A stretch of 18,717 bases of DNA, taken from Deltaproteobacteria bacterium (GTDB taxonomy: Bacteria > Desulfobacterota > B13-G15 > RBG-16-54-18). The stretch covers positions 1 to 18,717 of the forward strand of contig QMLM01000007.1 of assembly GCA_003646745.1 (NCBI GenBank), written 5' to 3'. This document shows, piece after piece, positions 15,581-18,717 of the stretch. The position numbers and the translations under genes are program-made. The notes beneath the pieces are model-generated. The model saw nothing but the letters and a program-made list of their open reading frames with translations. It had not been told where the DNA came from and searched no databases. The first letter of the stretch is position 1; the number at the start of each line of letters is the position of its first letter.

Positions 15581-17941
15581 TCACCCCAATTTTACAACCG
15601 TGACCCCCAACCCACCTTCGTTCAGTTCTCCTGTGCGGAATCCTTTTACCCATTTATGCCCCTTCAGGTGTCCTTGTATTGCCTCCCTCAATCTCCCAGA
15701 TCCGATTCCATGGATAATATGGACCTTTCCCCATCCCCTTAACAAGGCGTCATCCAAAAACTTATCCACCTTGGGGAGGGCTTCATCTACCCGCAAACCT
15801 ATCACGTTCAGCTCCCCGTGAGAGGAGGCATCAATGGATTCCAAGGCAAGGTGATAATTCACCACCCTCTGCTGCGATGCCTCGTGTGTCAGTGAGACTA
15901 GCCTCAACCCATCCAAGGGGGCCTTGACGCGCATCCCGCCAACGGATATCTCTGCCCTCGGAGGATTGTGAGAAAGCTCCACTACCACACCTACTTTACC
16001 AAGCTCTATGACCTCAACACGATCCCCCTCTTTGATCTCCTCGCCCCCTCCCCTCCGCTTCCTTTTGGGGAAGTGGCTCCAAAAATCCTCTTTTATACGT
16101 TTAAACTCCCCTTTCAACTCTGGTGCCTTCTGCTTTTTTTCCTCGGCCTTCTTTAAAACCTCCTTTAGGCGCACCTCCAGTGAATGGATGATCCTTTTGC
16201 CCTCTTCCTCAGTCCTTTCGATGATCTTTTTCCTCCTGTGTTGTATCTTCTGTGCTGCTTGGCAAAGCCGCTCCCGTTCCTGCATGGTCTCTTCTTTTAT
16301 TCGGGCCACTTCCACCCTCTCCCGCTCCAGGTCTCGGTGCAGATCTTCCAATTCCCCCATGAGGTACTCCAACTCCCCTTGGACCCCTTCATGGTGCCCC
16401 CTTGCCCTGTCCAAGACCTCCTCTTTTAACCCCAGCCTTTCTGCAATGAGGAAAGTCTGGCTCGTCCCTCCTCTACCATAGAGGAGGCGGTAGGTAGGCT
16501 TAAGGGTCTCCTGATCAAACTCAACAGCTACATTTACTACATCCTCATGACGATAGGCATAGGCCTTCAGAGGATTGAAATGGCTGGTGACCACTGCATA
16601 TCCACCCTTTTCCCTGATGTAATCCAACAGTCCCATGGCCAGGGCTGCTCCCTGAGAGTACTCTGTCCCCACCCCAATTTCATCGATAAGCAACAAAGAA
16701 GCGTCGTCGATCCTGTCCAGAACTCGATTCAACCACAGGACAAAGGAGGAAAAGGTGCTGAGGTGTTCCTGTAGATTCTGTTCATCCCCGATATAAGCGA
16801 AGATGTTTTGAAATAGGTTCACCTCACTGTCTGGGGCAGCAGGTATGTGTAATCCCGCCTGAACCATTAAGGACAGAAGACCTAAGGTTTTCAATGCCAC
16901 GGTCTTTCCCCCGGTGTTGGCCCCACTGATCACCAATATCCTTTGTCCTTGATCCAGGTGCAGATCTATGGGAACTACCTTCCCCTCCGCCTCCTGCTGC
17001 AGGGTTTGGATCAAGAGGGGGTGTCGGGCAGCCAATAGTCTCACCCGTCCTTCGGTGTTCAGGGCAGGCTGGACGCCGTGGAGATAAATGCTATATTTGG
17101 CCTTGGCATAGATGGCATCCACTCTGGCCTGCAGAGCCAGATCATGGATGAGTTCTTCCCTGTGGGTTCGAACCAAAGCAGTTAATCCTTTAAGGACCTT
17201 TTCCTCTTCTTCCACCTCCGCCCTCTGCAGAGAATTTAGTTCATTGTTTAGCTCCACCACCCCAATGGGCTCCAGATAAAGGCTCATCCTGGAGTGAGAA
17301 TAGTCATGTACGATCCCTTTGACTCTCCCCTTGAAGTCGGCCCTCATGAGGACCACATAACGTCCGTTTCTTTGCGTGATTACCTCGTCTTGGAAGGCAC
17401 CCTTTAGTTCTTTACGCTGCAAGAGGAGTTCCAATTTCTCTTGGATGACCCGGCGGACCTTCCTTGTCTTTTCCCTGACTTCTTTCAGCTGGGGGCTGGC
17501 CTCATCATATATTTCCCCCCCTGGGCCGATAGCCCTTTCTATTTCTTTAACCAAGTGAACAGGAGCAAAGAATTCTTCCCCTATTTTCTTTAATTTGGCA
17601 AATCTATCTCCTAAATGACGGAGGAGCCCTTTTAAGGTGCTGGATATCTTAACTGATGTGACTATACCCAAAAGGTCATGAGGGGTGAGTATTGCTCCTT
17701 CCAGCTGGGTGCGCTGGAGAATGGGTTCGATGTCTTCCATTCCGTACAGAGGAAGATCTTCTCCTCCCTCTAGGAGTTCCCTTAGCTCTGTGACCTCTGT
17801 GAGTAATTCCTCCACCTGCTGGGGATCTAAGAGCGGACGAATCCTTTCGCATTCCCTCCTGCCCAGCTCAGAGCAAGCAAAGCCTTTAAGTATGTTTAAA
17901 ATCTCGTAAAAATCTAGAGAAGATAGGGTGTGAGCATCCAT
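15581..17941 (-). CDS. mutS2: Endonuclease MutS2 (MutS-like ATPase with Smr domain)
   Basis: This is a 786-residue MutS2, a family linked to suppression of recombination and, in Firmicutes, to rescue of collided ribosomes. It lacks the mismatch-binding N-terminal domain of MutS. The ATPase has Walker A GANTGGKT at 340-347, the ABC signature-like LSTFSSF (394-400), Walker B LLLIDEIG with D420 and E421, and a VVTSHF switch. A long charged coiled coil (about 525-615) and a KOW-like region (about 636-685) precede the Smr domain (about 706-786). The Smr domain keeps HGIGSG (744-749) but has LNVIG (711-715) where LDLRG/LDLHG is usual. The start is ATG at 17941. No other start codon occurs before an in-frame stop upstream. 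The gene lies next to dnaG and 123 nt from yqeY. Confidence 0.95.
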   Translation of the reverse strand: MDAHTLSSLDFYEILNILKGFACSELGRRECERIRPLLDPQQVEELLTEVTELRELLEGGEDLPLYGMEDIEPILQRTQLEGAILTPHDLLGIVTSVKISSTLKGLLRHLGDRFAKLKKIGEEFFAPVHLVKEIERAIGPGGEIYDEASPQLKEVREKTRKVRRVIQEKLELLLQRKELKGAFQDEVITQRNGRYVVLMRADFKGRVKGIVHDYSHSRMSLYLEPIGVVELNNELNSLQRAEVEEEEKVLKGLTALVRTHREELIHDLALQARVDAIYAKAKYSIYLHGVQPALNTEGRVRLLAARHPLLIQTLQQEAEGKVVPIDLHLDQGQRILVISGANTGGKTVALKTLGLLSLMVQAGLHIPAAPDSEVNLFQNIFAYIGDEQNLQEHLSTFSSFVLWLNRVLDRIDDASLLLIDEIGVGTEYSQGAALAMGLLDYIREKGGYAVVTSHFNPLKAYAYRHEDVVNVAVEFDQETLKPTYRLLYGRGGTSQTFLIAERLGLKEEVLDRARGHHEGVQGELEYLMGELEDLHRDLERERVEVARIKEETMQERERLCQAAQKIQHRRKKIIERTEEEGKRIIHSLEVRLKEVLKKAEEKKQKAPELKGEFKRIKEDFWSHFPKRKRRGGGEEIKEGDRVEVIELGKVGVVVELSHNPPRAEISVGGMRVKAPLDGLRLVSLTHEASQQRVVNYHLALESIDASSHGELNVIGLRVDEALPKVDKFLDDALLRGWGKVHIIHGIGSGRLREAIQGHLKGHKWVKGFRTGELNEGGLGVTVVKLG

Positions 17942-18064
17942 CTCGTATCTTCCAAGGGGGCTGTTGGTCAGCGCTGCCTTGGGGGAAATAGGTTACTTCT
18001 ACCTTCAGGTTGATTTTTTAGAATCACTTGACAGAATAAATAGCAAGAAATTAGGGTCTCCCGA

Positions 18065-18511
18065 TTATCCGGAGAGCCGTTTTCGGACCAGTTCGTTGAC
18101 CACTCTTCCTTCGGCCCTGCCGGCAATCCGAGGCATCAAGATCTTCATCACCTTTCCTAGGTCTTTGGGAGTAGAGGCTCCCGCTTCCTCTACCGCTCTG
18201 GAGATTTCCACCTCCAGCTCTTCAGGAGTGAGTTGTTGAGGTAAAAAGGATTGAAGGACTTCTATCTCCTTTTCTTCTTTGGCCACCAGATCTTCCCTCT
18301 GACCGGCCTTGAACTGCTCTATGGATTCCCTGCCCTTCTTTACCAATCCCGATATTACTTGGATCGCCTCTTGCTCGGATAACTCCCTAATAAGCTCTTT
18401 TTCCTTATTTTGTAAGGCTGCCAGAGCCAGTCTGATAATCGAAAGTCTGGATTTGTCTTTCTCTTTGATGGCTCTCTTCATATCTTCCATCAGCTTTTTT
18501 TTAATTCCCAT
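18065..18511 (-). CDS. yqeY: YqeY/GatB-tail domain protein
   Basis: This 148-residue helical protein belongs to the YqeY family, related to the C-terminal tail domain of GatB. Free-standing members are suspected of a tRNA-related role, but this is not settled. The N-terminal helices carry DMKRAIKEKDKSRLSIIRL and the central part EKEIEVLQSFLPQQLTPEEL. The C-terminal GatB/YqeY segment has KDLGKVMKILMPRIAGRAEG followed by NELVRK. All are typical. A GAAGAGGTC Shine-Dalgarno precedes ATG at 18511. In many deltaproteobacteria and Firmicutes this gene follows rpsU. No rpsU is present within the 206 nt left in the window. It is the first visible gene of the block running through mutS2 and dnaG to rpoD. 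Confidence 0.93.
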   Translation of the reverse strand: MGIKKKLMEDMKRAIKEKDKSRLSIIRLALAALQNKEKELIRELSEQEAIQVISGLVKKGRESIEQFKAGQREDLVAKEEKEIEVLQSFLPQQLTPEELEVEISRAVEEAGASTPKDLGKVMKILMPRIAGRAEGRVVNELVRKRLSG

Positions 18512-18549
18512 AAAGACCTCTTCGAAGATTTTTATTTATTAAACTTAAA

Positions 18550-18577
18550 AATATAACATAATAAACAAAAAAGTCAA
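18550..18577 (-). promoter_or_regulatory. Promoter for the yqeY-mutS2-dnaG-rpoD block
   Basis: On the minus strand TTGACT (18577-18572) and TATATT (18555-18550) are separated by 16 nt. The -10 is preceded by TG one base upstream (TGTTATATT), giving an extended -10. Each hexamer matches 5 of 6 positions. It sits about 39 nt before the yqeY ATG in a very AT-rich stretch. It is the best-looking promoter in the window and would explain why yqeY is the first gene here without rpsU. Confidence 0.6.
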
Positions 18578-18641
18578 GCGTATCCCTCATTTTATGGTGC
18601 ATGGGCATAGACATAGGTACCACCTTAGGGGAGGAGGGGTA

Positions 18642-18717
18642 GAGAGGCTCCGGCTGAGTTTGAGCAGTTGATCCTCACGGAGGCCAGAAGGACAGGTTAT
18701 GGCCCGAGGAGGCTCTC
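18642..18717. other. Unassigned right edge with imperfect long-range inverted repeat
   Basis: GAGAGGCTCC (18642-18651) can pair with GGAGGCTCTC (18708-18717) over 9 bp with one G-G mismatch, enclosing about 56 nt. Inside are smaller complementary pairs, TGAG with CTCA and GGCC with GGCC. The right arm ends exactly at the window edge, so the structure may extend. The plus strand has stops in the frames I read. One minus frame stays open from the window end to a TGA at 18589-18587, but its translation is rich in Ser, Pro, Leu and Cys and does not look like a protein. It could be part of an RNA gene or leader, or chance. I cannot name it. Confidence 0.2.

Noticed and set aside
18011..18026. TGATT...AATCA inverted repeat between yqeY and mutS2
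   Set aside because: Only 5 bp of AT-rich stem, and no run of T follows the stem, so it is probably chance. I also saw no good mutS2 promoter in this 123-nt gap.
18601..18642. Frame reading MGIDIGTT, reminiscent of the start of sugar-kinase/activase-type proteins
   Set aside because: It hits a stop after 13 codons and has no ribosome binding site, so the resemblance looks coincidental.
1..18717. tRNA, rRNA, CRISPR arrays, insertion sequences, attachment sites, restriction or defence genes
   Set aside because: None was seen on reading both strands. There are no repeated spacers, transposase motifs or tRNA-like cloverleaf segments.

Overview
The window looks like ordinary bacterial chromosome, with balanced base composition and gene-dense housekeeping blocks. 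Two gene orders are informative. One is ffh-rpsP-KH-rimM-trmD-SPOUT methylase-rplS-rnhB-yraN. The other is yqeY-mutS2-dnaG-rpoD. Together with the protein sequences they suggest a deltaproteobacterial (Desulfobacterota-type) or neighbouring lineage. This is inference from gene order and motif style, not a database placement. Coding strands are visibly purine-rich and use many AGG/AGA arginine codons, which is compatible with, but does not prove, a thermophilic or subsurface lifestyle.

Region 1 (1-5039, plus strand) is a tightly packed translation and protein-targeting operon. It holds the 3' part of ffh (SRP GTPase), rpsP (S16), khpA (KH RNA-binding protein), rimM (16S maturation), trmD (tRNA m1G37 methyltransferase), a SPOUT-type RNA methyltransferase, rplS (L19), rnhB (RNase HII) and yraN. 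Several neighbours overlap by 4-14 nt, so translational coupling is likely.

Region 2 (5040-10807) is the accessory part. A CLC-type anion transporter with CBS and RCK-C regulatory domains lies on the minus strand. Divergent from it is a small YvlD/phage-holin-4-type membrane protein. Next is a coupled pair of a phenylacetate-CoA-ligase-like adenylating enzyme and a metallo-beta-lactamase-fold hydrolase. A minus-strand gene of unknown function, encoding a membrane-anchored protein, overlaps the 3' end of the hydrolase gene tail to tail.

Region 3 (10808-18511) starts with hisS (plus), which converges on rpoD so closely that one TTAA sequence supplies both stop codons. The minus-strand block then reads, in transcription order, yqeY, mutS2, dnaG, rpoD. 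This is a version of the macromolecular-synthesis operon with mutS2 next to the primase gene. A good promoter lies upstream of yqeY, and an extended -10 element in the dnaG-rpoD gap could give rpoD its own promoter.

The last ~206 bases (18512-18717) carry the yqeY promoter and then a G-rich stretch I cannot assign. It contains an imperfect long-range inverted repeat whose right arm is cut by the window end. I see no rRNA, tRNA, CRISPR array, insertion sequence, phage gene or plasmid feature. The window is mostly conserved core genome. The parts most worth a second look are the ligase/hydrolase pair, the unknown anchored protein, the CLC variant and the unassigned right edge.
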